Source: Streptomyces capitiformicae
GTDB taxonomy: Bacteria > Actinomycetota > Actinomycetes > Streptomycetales > Streptomycetaceae
Assembly (NCBI RefSeq): GCF_002214185.1
Contig: NZ_CP022161.1
Coordinates: forward strand, 6,083,486-6,147,485
DNA: 64,000 bases
Direction of reading: 5' to 3'
The notes beneath the pieces are model-generated. The model saw nothing but the letters and a program-made list of their open reading frames with translations, ran no database searches and was not told the origin of the DNA. Below, one piece after another: positions 16,154 to 23,623 of this stretch (positions are counted from its first letter, which is position 1; each line of letters begins with the position of its first letter). Position numbers and translations under genes: made by a program.

Positions 16154-16534
16154 CTACGGGCGCCGGTCGGCTGGTGCCGTCGGGCAGGCGATCACCGGGA
16201 ACGCCGCCGTGTGCCCGCCCGCAGTGAATGTGATCGCGGCGGGGCGCTGGGCCCAGAACGGGGCGACGTCGATGAGGTGGTCGCCATACTCGGAGTTGAT
16301 GCGAAGCCACACCTCGGTGCTGGTGATGCTGGCGCGGTACGCGGTCACCTCCCACGGCTCGGTCGTGAACCCGCAGGTATCGGCGCGGGCGATCACGGTG
16401 TCCGGGTCGTCGGCCGTGGACATGTGCAGCGCGGTGCCGTCGTACACGAGCCGGATACCGTCCTGCTCAAGGTCTCCTCGCCGGGGGGCCTGACGCAGGA
16501 GTTCGTGGAGGTCCCGGATCTTCAGCTGAGCCAC
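16154..16534 (-). CDS. Hypothetical protein, beta-rich
   Basis: A 126-residue protein, ATG 16534, beginning MAQLKIRDLHELLRQAP with a helix and then alternating beta-type residues (GIRLVYDGTALHMS, EVTAYRASITSTEVWLRI). No catalytic motif is seen. It lies 176 bases beyond the Tpg-like gene and 30 bases ahead of the zinc-ribbon gene, all on the minus strand. It could belong to the same transcript. I cannot assign a function. Confidence 0.6.
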   Translation of the reverse strand: MAQLKIRDLHELLRQAPRRGDLEQDGIRLVYDGTALHMSTADDPDTVIARADTCGFTTEPWEVTAYRASITSTEVWLRINSEYGDHLIDVAPFWAQRPAAITFTAGGHTAAFPVIACPTAPADRRP

Positions 16535-16709
16535 GGCTTCGTCCTCTCCATGAAGCCGCTGTCGAGCCGACGGAGATCAGGAGGTTGCCCGGCGTTCGCG
16601 GCCGTCTGTCCGTACACGGCGATCAGCTGTAACTTCCACCGTTCTGGGGGGTGGCTCATGACGTGGATTCCCTTGCTGCGACGGCTGGTTCACTGCTGCG
16701 GGCGTGCTG

Positions 16710-17282
16710 CTACCTGACTTCGACGGAGTACGAGGCGCCGGGGAACTCCCATCCGTCGGTGCCTTCGCCGATGTCCTCGACGATGACGTCGTCGATGAAG
16801 TGGTCCTCGAACTCGTCGTCGGTGAGTTCGCCGGCGAGCCAGAGTTCCTCGATCTCGTCCCAGTGGCCCCGGCTGCCGTCGATACGCAGGGGCGCGGCGT
16901 CCACGGTGCCGCGCGTACGCACGTCGTCTCCGGTTTTGACGACGCCGCTGATCTCGTACTGGCCCCGCTTGATGTGGTCGGGGATCGGGTCGGCGGGGAC
17001 GATGGCCGTGTTTTCGTACGCGGTGTGGATGATGTCGCGGTAGCTGCGGCGGATGTTGTACTCGGAGTCGGACAGCCAGTTGATGAGGGTCTTGGTCGTC
17101 ACGTGGAGACCGGCGTCCTCTAGGGCCTGCTGCCCTCGGTGGGTCGCCGTGAGCTGACTGAGCTGGGCGTGCCAGTGCTTGGCGGTGTACGACGACAGCC
17201 GGTGCCGGGGAGTGACCTGGGAGCGCAAGAGGTCGTTGAGGGCGGCGCCCAGGGATCCTCCGTGGCCAGTGGGGCCGGCCAT
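16710..17282 (-). CDS. Tpg-like protein (candidate telomere terminal protein of a non-canonical type)
   Basis: A 190-residue protein whose ATG (17282) overlaps the stop of the Tap-like gene by four bases, so the two are translationally coupled. The first 90 residues hold an HTH-like region (QLTATHRGQQALEDAGLHVT, then KTLINWLSDSEYNIRRSYRD), and the C-terminal half is acidic and ends in a beta strand (SYSVEV). Streptomyces terminal proteins (Tpg, about 184-185 residues) are the same size, begin with an HTH-like segment, end with a similar short beta strand and are encoded directly downstream of tap. Similarity is of layout, not of clear sequence. Alternative: an unrelated regulator of the upstream gene. 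Confidence 0.5.
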   Translation of the reverse strand: MAGPTGHGGSLGAALNDLLRSQVTPRHRLSSYTAKHWHAQLSQLTATHRGQQALEDAGLHVTTKTLINWLSDSEYNIRRSYRDIIHTAYENTAIVPADPIPDHIKRGQYEISGVVKTGDDVRTRGTVDAAPLRIDGSRGHWDEIEELWLAGELTDDEFEDHFIDDVIVEDIGEGTDGWEFPGASYSVEVR

Positions 17283-19855
17283 CAGTCGTCACCTTCGAGG
17301 ATGGTCTCGCCGGACTGGACGAACTTGCGTTTCACTTCGCCGAAGCCGGTCCCGATCCGGTACGTGGACGGCGGCGTGCCGGGCGGAGTCCAGAAGATGG
17401 CCTGGTCGACGTTGCGCAGCGCGACAAGGGTGTGGCCTTCCTGGACGGCCTTGAACGCGACCGTCCAGTGGCGGACGGATGCCTCGGCGACGATGCTCAT
17501 GCGCCAGTCCGGCCGCCAGAACGGGGACCTCTGTGCGGGGCGCTTGGGCCACAGCAGGCGCAGCGCGATGGACAGGCGGGTCTTGTACGCCTTGTAGGGG
17601 TCGCCGCCGACCTGGACCAGCTCAATGCGTGCCTTGCGGGTGGCCTCGTAGAAGGGCTTGAACAGGGACTCGTTGGCCTTGCCCGTCCAGGAGTCGTAGA
17701 TGGTCGGCATGGCGCCGATGTGGTTGTCCCGGACGAGCCTCACCAGCTGCTTGATGTGGGGGGTGGTGACCCACACGCGGCCGTTCTCGTCGGGACGGTC
17801 GATGATCCGCCCCAGGGGGTGCGGCATGTCGGTGCGGTTCCACTCCGGGATGTCGATGAGGTAGATGCCGGCTCCGGCCTTGTCGTAGGCGTCGAGTGGG
17901 CCGGTGTGCAGGAGTTTGTTCGGGGCGAGGGGAACGGCCGAACAGGCGGAGGGGAAGGACCCGTTGCGGTCGATCAGGCACAGCACGCCCTCGCCGAAGG
18001 AGTCGGGCACGTCGATCTTGTCGCGGCGCACGCGCTTGCCGTTCGCCCGGATGTGGGGAACGCGGGTGGCGGTGACGTCGGGGTGGACCCAGCGGGGCTC
18101 GCCGTCCATGTGCTCGGTGATCAGTGGCCACGGGCCGCTGTCGCGCTCCTCTTTGCGGATGACCTTGATCGGGTGCATCTTCGAGCGGCCGACCGCGTCC
18201 TTGAGGATCTTCAGGGCAGGGAAGACGTGGCCCTCGGGCTCGTCCTCCTCATCCCCCGGCGCCAGACCGTCCTCGTCGTCTTCCTCGTTCTCCGCCACGT
18301 CGTCCTGGGCCTGACCTTTGTCGGCCGGGGCCTGGACAGGAGCATCGGCAGCCGTGGCCTGACCGGCGCTTTGGGTGGTGTCGGCCGCGTCGGCGGACAC
18401 GGGCGTGCCGTAGTAGCGCAGCGCGGCGGCGAGGCGGTGCCCCTCGTGTGTGTCCGGCATCTCCGTTACCGTTGCGGCGGCCTGGAGCAGCGACGGCAGG
18501 ATCTCCTTGAGTGCTTCCTGGTCTCCGCCTGCGACCGCGGTCCGCCATGCCGCGAGTTCGTGGGTGAGGGCGGAGGGGATCCCCTGGTGTCCGCCGGACG
18601 TGTAAGGAAGGGCGGCTTCGGCCAGTTCCAGCGCCGCCGTTCCGCCGGCGGCCGTCGAGAGCCCCGGGCCCGCCGGGCTGTCGGCGTGGTCGAGGGGGGC
18701 GGCTCCTGCGTCCAGGAAGCGTGCGTGGATCAGGTCGGGCTGCAGGTACGCCGAGCCGATCGTGCCGAAGTCGCGCTCCGCGACCGTCACTTGGACCTTG
18801 GCAGGGTGCTCGGTCGGCGAGAGCGTCAACGTGACGTCGGCGTCCAGGAGGCCCAGGAGTGCGGGATCGTCGCTGTCCACGATGGCGAGCACCGGCACGT
18901 GCAGCGTGCGCGCGAGAGTGGCCAGTACCTGGGAGGCTTCCGGGAGACGGTCCCCGGACAGCGGCAGACGGGCACTGTGGGCGGCCTGCAAGCGATCCAC
19001 GACCACGAGGGCCAGGCCCTCCATGTGCGGGGCGGTCTCCCTGATGTCCTCGGCGGTCAGGTCACTGCCGTCATCGATCATCAGGAGGTCGCCGGCCTGG
19101 ACGAGCTGGTGGGCGACTTTCTGCTCATGCTCGGTAAGGCGGCCCTGCTTGAGACGCGCGTATTCGCCGCCGGTCTCGGCGGAGATGATCCGGCGGAAGA
19201 TGTCGTCCCGGTTCGGTCCCGAGGCCGCGTACAAGACCATGTCGTGGTCGACAAGCGCCGTCTTCCGTGCGGCCGCCAGACCCAGCAGGCTTCCGCCGAC
19301 ACTCGGACGAGCTGCCACCAGCGTCAGCTTGCCCCGCTGCAGACCGCCCGTTGCGGTGTCCAGGCCGGGCAGCCCGAAGGTGGGACCGCCGGCAGGGGCG
19401 TCGGTGAGTACGGAGCCGATGGCGTCGCCAAGCGTGGCGAGCCTGCGGGGCGTGCTGCCGCGGTCCTGGTTGCCTTGGCTGTTCACCGCACCTCCTGCGG
19501 TCGCCGCGCCGGGGTGCGCGGCCATGTCGGACGAGAGGGCATCAGAAGAGGAGTCGGCGGGGAGCAGCACCGCGACCGGAGTGGTGTTCCGCAGGAGCAC
19601 CTGCGGTTGGCCCTGGGCCGCCAGCGTGACGAGGTCACCGAAGTCCCTCTGCGCCGTACTCAGCACGTGGGCCGGGAAGGCATCGGTCTTACGGGCTGCC
19701 GGGAACCGGTCAAGCGGCGCGAGCAGAGCGCGCACCTTGTGCTTGGTGATCACCGTGGCGCGCCCCTCCTCTTCGACGAGCTTCACGAGCGCGTACAGCT
19801 TGTTCCGTGCCGTGGTCGCGTTGATCGCGCCCTCTTCCTGTGGTGACTGGCTCAC
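17282..19855 (-). CDS. Phd-like / DnaB-like / Tap-C-like fusion protein
   Basis: An 857-residue protein from GTG 19855 behind GGGAGGG. Residues 10-50 and 63-100 each read like a Phd/YefM antitoxin fold (INATTARNKLYALV...VITKHKVRALL; STAQRDFGDLVTLAAQG...VAVLLP). Residues 158-370 resemble the DnaB/RecA-type core: GLQRGKLTLVAARPSVGGS at 171-189, where the Walker A lysine is replaced by Gly 188, then LALVVVDRLQ. An acidic linker follows. Residues 623-857 recall the C-terminal domain of Streptomyces telomere-associated protein Tap: LCLIDRNGSFPSA (compare Tap IDVNTAFLAA), an IDIPEW segment, and FWRPDWRMSIVAEA at about 779-792 (Tap TWRPDIRAAVIA). Likely role: recruiting a terminal protein or replication of linear ends. 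Tap recall is from memory. Confidence 0.65.
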   Translation of the reverse strand: MSQSPQEEGAINATTARNKLYALVKLVEEEGRATVITKHKVRALLAPLDRFPAARKTDAFPAHVLSTAQRDFGDLVTLAAQGQPQVLLRNTTPVAVLLPADSSSDALSSDMAAHPGAATAGGAVNSQGNQDRGSTPRRLATLGDAIGSVLTDAPAGGPTFGLPGLDTATGGLQRGKLTLVAARPSVGGSLLGLAAARKTALVDHDMVLYAASGPNRDDIFRRIISAETGGEYARLKQGRLTEHEQKVAHQLVQAGDLLMIDDGSDLTAEDIRETAPHMEGLALVVVDRLQAAHSARLPLSGDRLPEASQVLATLARTLHVPVLAIVDSDDPALLGLLDADVTLTLSPTEHPAKVQVTVAERDFGTIGSAYLQPDLIHARFLDAGAAPLDHADSPAGPGLSTAAGGTAALELAEAALPYTSGGHQGIPSALTHELAAWRTAVAGGDQEALKEILPSLLQAAATVTEMPDTHEGHRLAAALRYYGTPVSADAADTTQSAGQATAADAPVQAPADKGQAQDDVAENEEDDEDGLAPGDEEDEPEGHVFPALKILKDAVGRSKMHPIKVIRKEERDSGPWPLITEHMDGEPRWVHPDVTATRVPHIRANGKRVRRDKIDVPDSFGEGVLCLIDRNGSFPSACSAVPLAPNKLLHTGPLDAYDKAGAGIYLIDIPEWNRTDMPHPLGRIIDRPDENGRVWVTTPHIKQLVRLVRDNHIGAMPTIYDSWTGKANESLFKPFYEATRKARIELVQVGGDPYKAYKTRLSIALRLLWPKRPAQRSPFWRPDWRMSIVAEASVRHWTVAFKAVQEGHTLVALRNVDQAIFWTPPGTPPSTYRIGTGFGEVKRKFVQSGETILEGDD

Positions 19856-19885
19856 TCACCCTCCCTGGGAACTCAACTGCCCATC

Positions 19886-19891
19886 ATCATA
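19886..19891 (-). promoter_or_regulatory. Candidate -10 element for the Tap-like gene
   Basis: On the minus strand TATGAT lies about 30 bases before GTG 19855, inside an unusually A+T-rich patch (about 19880-19960) with partial palindromes. No -35 element is convincing. If the Phd-like N-terminus binds DNA it might autoregulate here, as Phd antitoxins do. Confidence 0.35.
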
Positions 19892-20093
19892 GCAGAATTC
19901 ACCCAGTTAAATGACAGAGTCACTATGTTCTGTAAAAATCTCACTCACTATTGGTGTCTTTGCGGTGTGTGGGTTGACGGGTCGGGGTGCCGTAGCCGAT
20001 CAGGAGCGGACAGCAGGAAGGCCGGGACACCACCGGCCCCGGCCTCCGCTCCGCACCCGTCCGCAGACGATCACACCCGCCGAACCGGCGGGC

Positions 20094-20477
20094 TCAGCTC
20101 CCCGTCGGCGACTGCTGCTCCGCGGGCTGCTCCTTGTACGCGACGCGGCCGATGGCGGAGTAGGCCGTGCTCAGCTGGCCGTGGAGCTCACCCGCGAGGT
20201 CCTTCGCCGCGTCGGAGGACTCCGTGAAGCGCTGCAGGACGTCGTCGAGCGGTTCGCCCCGGTAGTCGCTCATCAGCTGGCCCTTGTCCTGCAGTTGCTG
20301 CACGGAGGCCTCGATCAGTTCGATGGCGGTTCGCAACTCGCCGGCGCAGCGGGTGAGATAGCTGTGGACGCTGTGCGCCTGGCCCGGGTACTCAACACCG
20401 CGGTACTGAAGGGCGCGGACGAGTTCGACGAGGGAGCGAGCTGCCCCCTCCGCGTGCTGTTCGATGTTCTCGGTCAT
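20094..20477 (-). CDS. Small helical protein of unknown function
   Basis: A 127-residue, almost entirely helical and acidic protein (MTENIEQHAEGAARSLVELV..., AAKDLAGELHGQLSTAYSAIG). It resembles four-helix-bundle proteins in general, but no family is evident. It begins 28 bases after the stop of the 361-residue Cys-motif gene on the same strand, so both are likely co-transcribed. Confidence 0.65.
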   Translation of the reverse strand: MTENIEQHAEGAARSLVELVRALQYRGVEYPGQAHSVHSYLTRCAGELRTAIELIEASVQQLQDKGQLMSDYRGEPLDDVLQRFTESSDAAKDLAGELHGQLSTAYSAIGRVAYKEQPAEQQSPTGS

Positions 20478-20505
20478 TGATCTGGTTCTCCTCGGAGGGT
20501 GGTGA

Positions 20506-21591
20506 TCACATGCGATCGGTGAACTGGCAGTAGGCGTGTACGGAGACCAGCCGCTCCCAGTCGGCGGGCGTGTCCGAGCCCGCGTCGAGCGGGCCGTAGA
20601 GCAGGACCGTGTCCCGGCGGCGCGCGGTCTCCAGCCACTTGGCCGACGCGAGCGGCGGCGCTGGCACGGGTGCGCGCCACAGGATGCGGTCGTAGACGTC
20701 CTTGCGCCATTCCCACGGTTGTCGTTCGGGCCGCAGGGTCGCGTCCAGCAGCCGGACGATGCCCAGCAGCGCGCCGCTCGTGCGGTCGATCTTCAGCACC
20801 CAGGCCGGATCCACGCTGGGCAGTCCCTGGAAGATGTAGGGCTCCCAGCCGCATCGCCAGCGCAGGTCGTCGTAGCCGGCCTCGGGAGACTCCGGGACCA
20901 GGGCCACCGACGCGACCAGGCCGGACCCCGTCCGCGTCATGTCGGTGCGTACGCCGTAGGCCGCCGGGTGCCCGAGGGCGGAGAGGTCGACCACCACGCC
21001 CGGGCCCGCCTTTTCCGGGTCGTTGCCCTCCATGGTCACGGTGACCGTCGACAGGCCGGTCGGGCTGGGGTACCGCTCGCGCAGCAGTCCGGCGTCAACG
21101 TGCCCGTAGTACGTCCACATGTCCAGCGTGTCCTCCAGGAGTGCCGCGCGCGATTCCCGGGGCAGCATCTCGACCACGGGCGGCAGCATCCCGGGGTCCC
21201 GGTACTCACGGGCCTGTTTGACGAGGCCGAAGAAGACCTGGGTGGCTCGGGAGGCCAGGCCGCCCGCGTCCTGCTCGGTCTCGGCGTGCAGTGTGTAGAC
21301 GGACCCGGCCAGCACCGCGAGGACGATCGCCTCCTCGTCCAGGAGTTTGTCCGCCAGGGACTGCTGGCACGGCGCGCACCGATCGATACATGCGCTGATC
21401 AGCGCCGACGCGGTCCGCATGTCCGGCGCCGTGTCCACGCCCCACCGCGTGGGGTCGACCGGCTGGAGGTCGGCGGCCGACGGGCCGCTGGTGTGCTGAT
21501 GGAGGGTGCCGGCGTTGGCCGAGGCGAACGCCGCTCCCCTGGCCCGGCTCTTGGTGCGCGCCCGGCTCTTACGGCCGTGGCTCTTGGTCAT
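20506..21591 (-). CDS. Cys-motif protein, copy A of a paralogous pair
   Basis: A 361-residue protein, ATG 21591 after GAGAGCCGT. The N-terminus is very basic (MTKSHGRKSRARTKSRARG), then comes CIDRCAPCQQSLADKLLDEEA, a CxxxCxxC-type element followed by helices. The C-terminal half is beta-rich with GWEPYIFQGLPSVDPAWVLKIDR and ends in VLLYGPLDAG...VSVHAYCQFTDRM. The protein at 26177-27223 shares the same order: basic start, GCGPCQTSLMGKVV, a W-rich middle, an LDFNWRLRVDIATRTLECLAQID segment and a VLVVGPVTDGED end. These are clearly paralogues. Function unknown; the C-terminal part could bind a ligand. Confidence 0.75.
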   Translation of the reverse strand: MTKSHGRKSRARTKSRARGAAFASANAGTLHQHTSGPSAADLQPVDPTRWGVDTAPDMRTASALISACIDRCAPCQQSLADKLLDEEAIVLAVLAGSVYTLHAETEQDAGGLASRATQVFFGLVKQAREYRDPGMLPPVVEMLPRESRAALLEDTLDMWTYYGHVDAGLLRERYPSPTGLSTVTVTMEGNDPEKAGPGVVVDLSALGHPAAYGVRTDMTRTGSGLVASVALVPESPEAGYDDLRWRCGWEPYIFQGLPSVDPAWVLKIDRTSGALLGIVRLLDATLRPERQPWEWRKDVYDRILWRAPVPAPPLASAKWLETARRRDTVLLYGPLDAGSDTPADWERLVSVHAYCQFTDRM

Positions 21592-22002
21592 ACGGCTCTC
21601 GTTTCCCCGCGCTCCGGCCCCATGACCCGATGCGCGCGACGAAGAGCAGCATGCGGAAGGCTTCAACAGCTGTACGGCCGTTGGGAGTTGATGTTCGCCT
21701 CGCACTGATGCTCACAGTCCGGACCCCGTTGTACGGGGCCCGCGGGCACCTCTGCCGTCATGCGCCCTGGTCATGGGCCGGGGCGCTGGCTTGGGCCGAT
21801 GCGACGGCCACTGCCCGCAGCCTACCGGTCCGCGGGCAGCCCCGGAACCGATGACCGAAAGTGCCCGCGCTCGGCTAAACCGGCCGTGTGGCCAGGCGCC
21901 GCGCCGGTCTCCGGACTCGTCGAGCGCAGCGGGCGGTAGCGCGACGTACGGACTGCGGAAAATCCGTGCACCGCTCTCCGCTCGCGGGCCTACGCTCCCG
22001 TC
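21592..22002. other. Intergenic region with sequence shared upstream of both Cys-motif paralogues
   Basis: No gene seen. The 16-mer CGGCCCCATGACCCGA (21615-21630) and TCGCACTGATGC (21700-21711) recur at 27246-27261 and 27318-27329, upstream of the second paralogue in the same relative orientation. They may be shared regulatory or leader sequence left by duplication. The plus-strand PIN gene promoter lies at the right end. Confidence 0.5.
21991..21996 (+). promoter_or_regulatory. Leaderless-type -10 element of the PIN gene
   Basis: TACGCT ends six bases before ATG 22003 and no ribosome site precedes that ATG. This is the arrangement of Streptomyces leaderless transcripts, where transcription starts at the A of ATG. 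A -35 box is not obvious. Confidence 0.5.
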
Positions 22003-22986
22003 ATGTACAGCAGCGTCGACGACCGCCCGCTCGGTGGCGGCTTCCGGATCGGGGTGTTCGACACCTCCGTGCTCACCCAGGACATCACGGCCACACTGAA
22101 GCGTCGTCGGCCGTCTTCAATCCTGGACGGGATGCGCTACGGGACGCTGCGCGGTTTCATCCCCCACTACGTGTGGGCGGAAGTCCCGCGCGTACTCGCC
22201 GATCTCAAGAGTGAGGGCCGTACCTTCGACCTCGCCGCAGCGGAGCGGCTGTGGTGGGGCCAGTACATCCCGCTCCTGCACGTCGTCTGCGTCAACGGAC
22301 TGCCGATGACCCCGGCTGCCGACAAGCTCGCCCAGGAGGACCTCAGCGACGTTGGCATCCTGCAGTTGGCCGGCGTCCTTGCCCCCGTGGTGCTGTTCGC
22401 CGCCGACCCTGACCTGATCCGCCACGAGGTTGCCGCACGGGACTGGGGCGCTCTGCGGGCCCTGCTCGGGAAGATCGGCGCAGCCGAAAGAGCTGTACGG
22501 AGCAGCACCACCACGGTGGAGCTGTCCGGCCGTTCCCTGCTCGCGACGGTCCGTCTGGCGCGTGCCCACCCGCTGGCCACCGGCGCCCTGGCGGCCGCCG
22601 CTGGAATCTACGCCTACCGCAACCGCATCCGGCTGCCGCAGGCCCGCACCACGCTCTCCCGCTTCGGCATCGAGGCGTTGATGGCCTTGAGTGAACCCTT
22701 CGACCGGCATGAACGGCACACACGCACTTGGACGGACGCCGAACGCGGCACGGCAGGAGACGACGTACTCTCCCTCATCGCACGCCTGCTCGCGCGGGCA
22801 CCCGCGCCGATGACCCGCACCGACATCCTCGCGGCCCTCCCCCACACCGTGCGAGAGCCCCACCGTCGGCAGATGGACGGGCTTGGCCGGCTCCTGCACC
22901 GCGTCCCTGCCTTCCACCAGCCCACCTCCGGCAAATGGCAGCTCGGCAGGACGAACATGCAGATCACAGCCCTGCCCTGGGCGTAG
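22003..22986 (+). CDS. PIN-domain protein with C-terminal winged-helix region
   Basis: A 327-residue protein. Residues 15-145 look like a PIN-type ribonuclease fold: GVFDTSVL with Asp 20, Glu 60 in VWAEVPR, Asp 113/116 in EDLSDVGILQLA, and Asp 135/137 in FAADPDL. A hydrophobic helix (about 190-205, TGALAAAAGIYAYRNR) follows, possibly a membrane or buried segment. The C-terminal 80 residues (PMTRTDILAALPHTV..., QMDGLGRLLHRVPAF) have the shape of a winged helix. No antitoxin gene is adjacent, so this is not a standard VapC module. It may be an RNA- or DNA-processing defence or stress protein. Confidence 0.7.
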   Translation: MYSSVDDRPLGGGFRIGVFDTSVLTQDITATLKRRRPSSILDGMRYGTLRGFIPHYVWAEVPRVLADLKSEGRTFDLAAAERLWWGQYIPLLHVVCVNGLPMTPAADKLAQEDLSDVGILQLAGVLAPVVLFAADPDLIRHEVAARDWGALRALLGKIGAAERAVRSSTTTVELSGRSLLATVRLARAHPLATGALAAAAGIYAYRNRIRLPQARTTLSRFGIEALMALSEPFDRHERHTRTWTDAERGTAGDDVLSLIARLLARAPAPMTRTDILAALPHTVREPHRRQMDGLGRLLHRVPAFHQPTSGKWQLGRTNMQITALPWA

Positions 22987-23155
22987 CACGTCTATCACCA
23001 GCACGTATGCGGAATCGCTGACGTTCTGGCCGCCGTCGAGTTGAGGAGGGAGCGTTCAACGGAACGCACCCGTACGAGGTACAGCGTTCAGGGGCCGAAG
23101 ACGGCAGGCTCAAGAGGACGCAGAACAAGCTGATGCGGAATGAGTGAGGTTTGAC

Positions 23156-23530
23156 ATGGACGATGAATTCGGGCCCGTGGTCGCTTCCTACACGTGGGAA
23201 GAGGCCTTTGAGGACGGTGCCTTCATCTCGATCCCGCCCGCGGCGGCCACGGCGGCCGGCATCGAGATGCCGCTGGCTATCACCGCCGGCGCGCGGAGGG
23301 AGTTCGTGGAGGGCGGCGACGGTGATGAGGACGACCGGCTACGGACGGTGCTGTCCGCGGTGGCGCGGGCCGTCAAGCGGGGACCCGACAATGAGGTGTG
23401 CTTCGTCGTACCGGCGGAGGAACTGCCTTCTGGCCAGGCGTCCACGGGCGCCGACGAGCTCCTCGCCATCACTCAGCCCGCCGATTCGGGTGGCCTCATC
23501 CTGACCTTGATGCTCCCCGACGAGATGTGA
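23156..23530 (+). CDS. DUF6573-like small acidic protein
   Basis: A 124-residue protein from ATG 23156, set by GAGG about six bases upstream; a GTG four codons earlier has no site. It begins VVASYTWEEAFEDGAFISIP and continues AGIEMPLAITAGARREF, which resembles the DUF6573 pattern (YTRAQAIADG...VDV...PVALT) found on actinobacterial mobile elements, from memory. It is strongly acidic, and such small acidic proteins sometimes mimic DNA. No operon partner. Function unknown. Confidence 0.65.
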   Translation: MDDEFGPVVASYTWEEAFEDGAFISIPPAAATAAGIEMPLAITAGARREFVEGGDGDEDDRLRTVLSAVARAVKRGPDNEVCFVVPAEELPSGQASTGADELLAITQPADSGGLILTLMLPDEM

Positions 23531-23623
23531 ACGCGGCTCACTGGAAGCGCCGGCCCGGGACGGAGGGTGAGCTTGGATCTGTGGTGAAGAGCCGTCAGGC
23601 CCGGTGCCGCCCCGACCACGGTC

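Noticed and set aside
15377..16717. 446-codon plus-strand frame
   Set aside because: Overlaps three minus-strand genes with better codon use and Cys motifs; it looks like their shadow.
17432..19846. 804-codon plus-strand frame opposite the Tap-like gene
   Set aside because: Antisense shadow; the minus frame has recognisable domains and the plus frame is Gly/Val/Arg filler.
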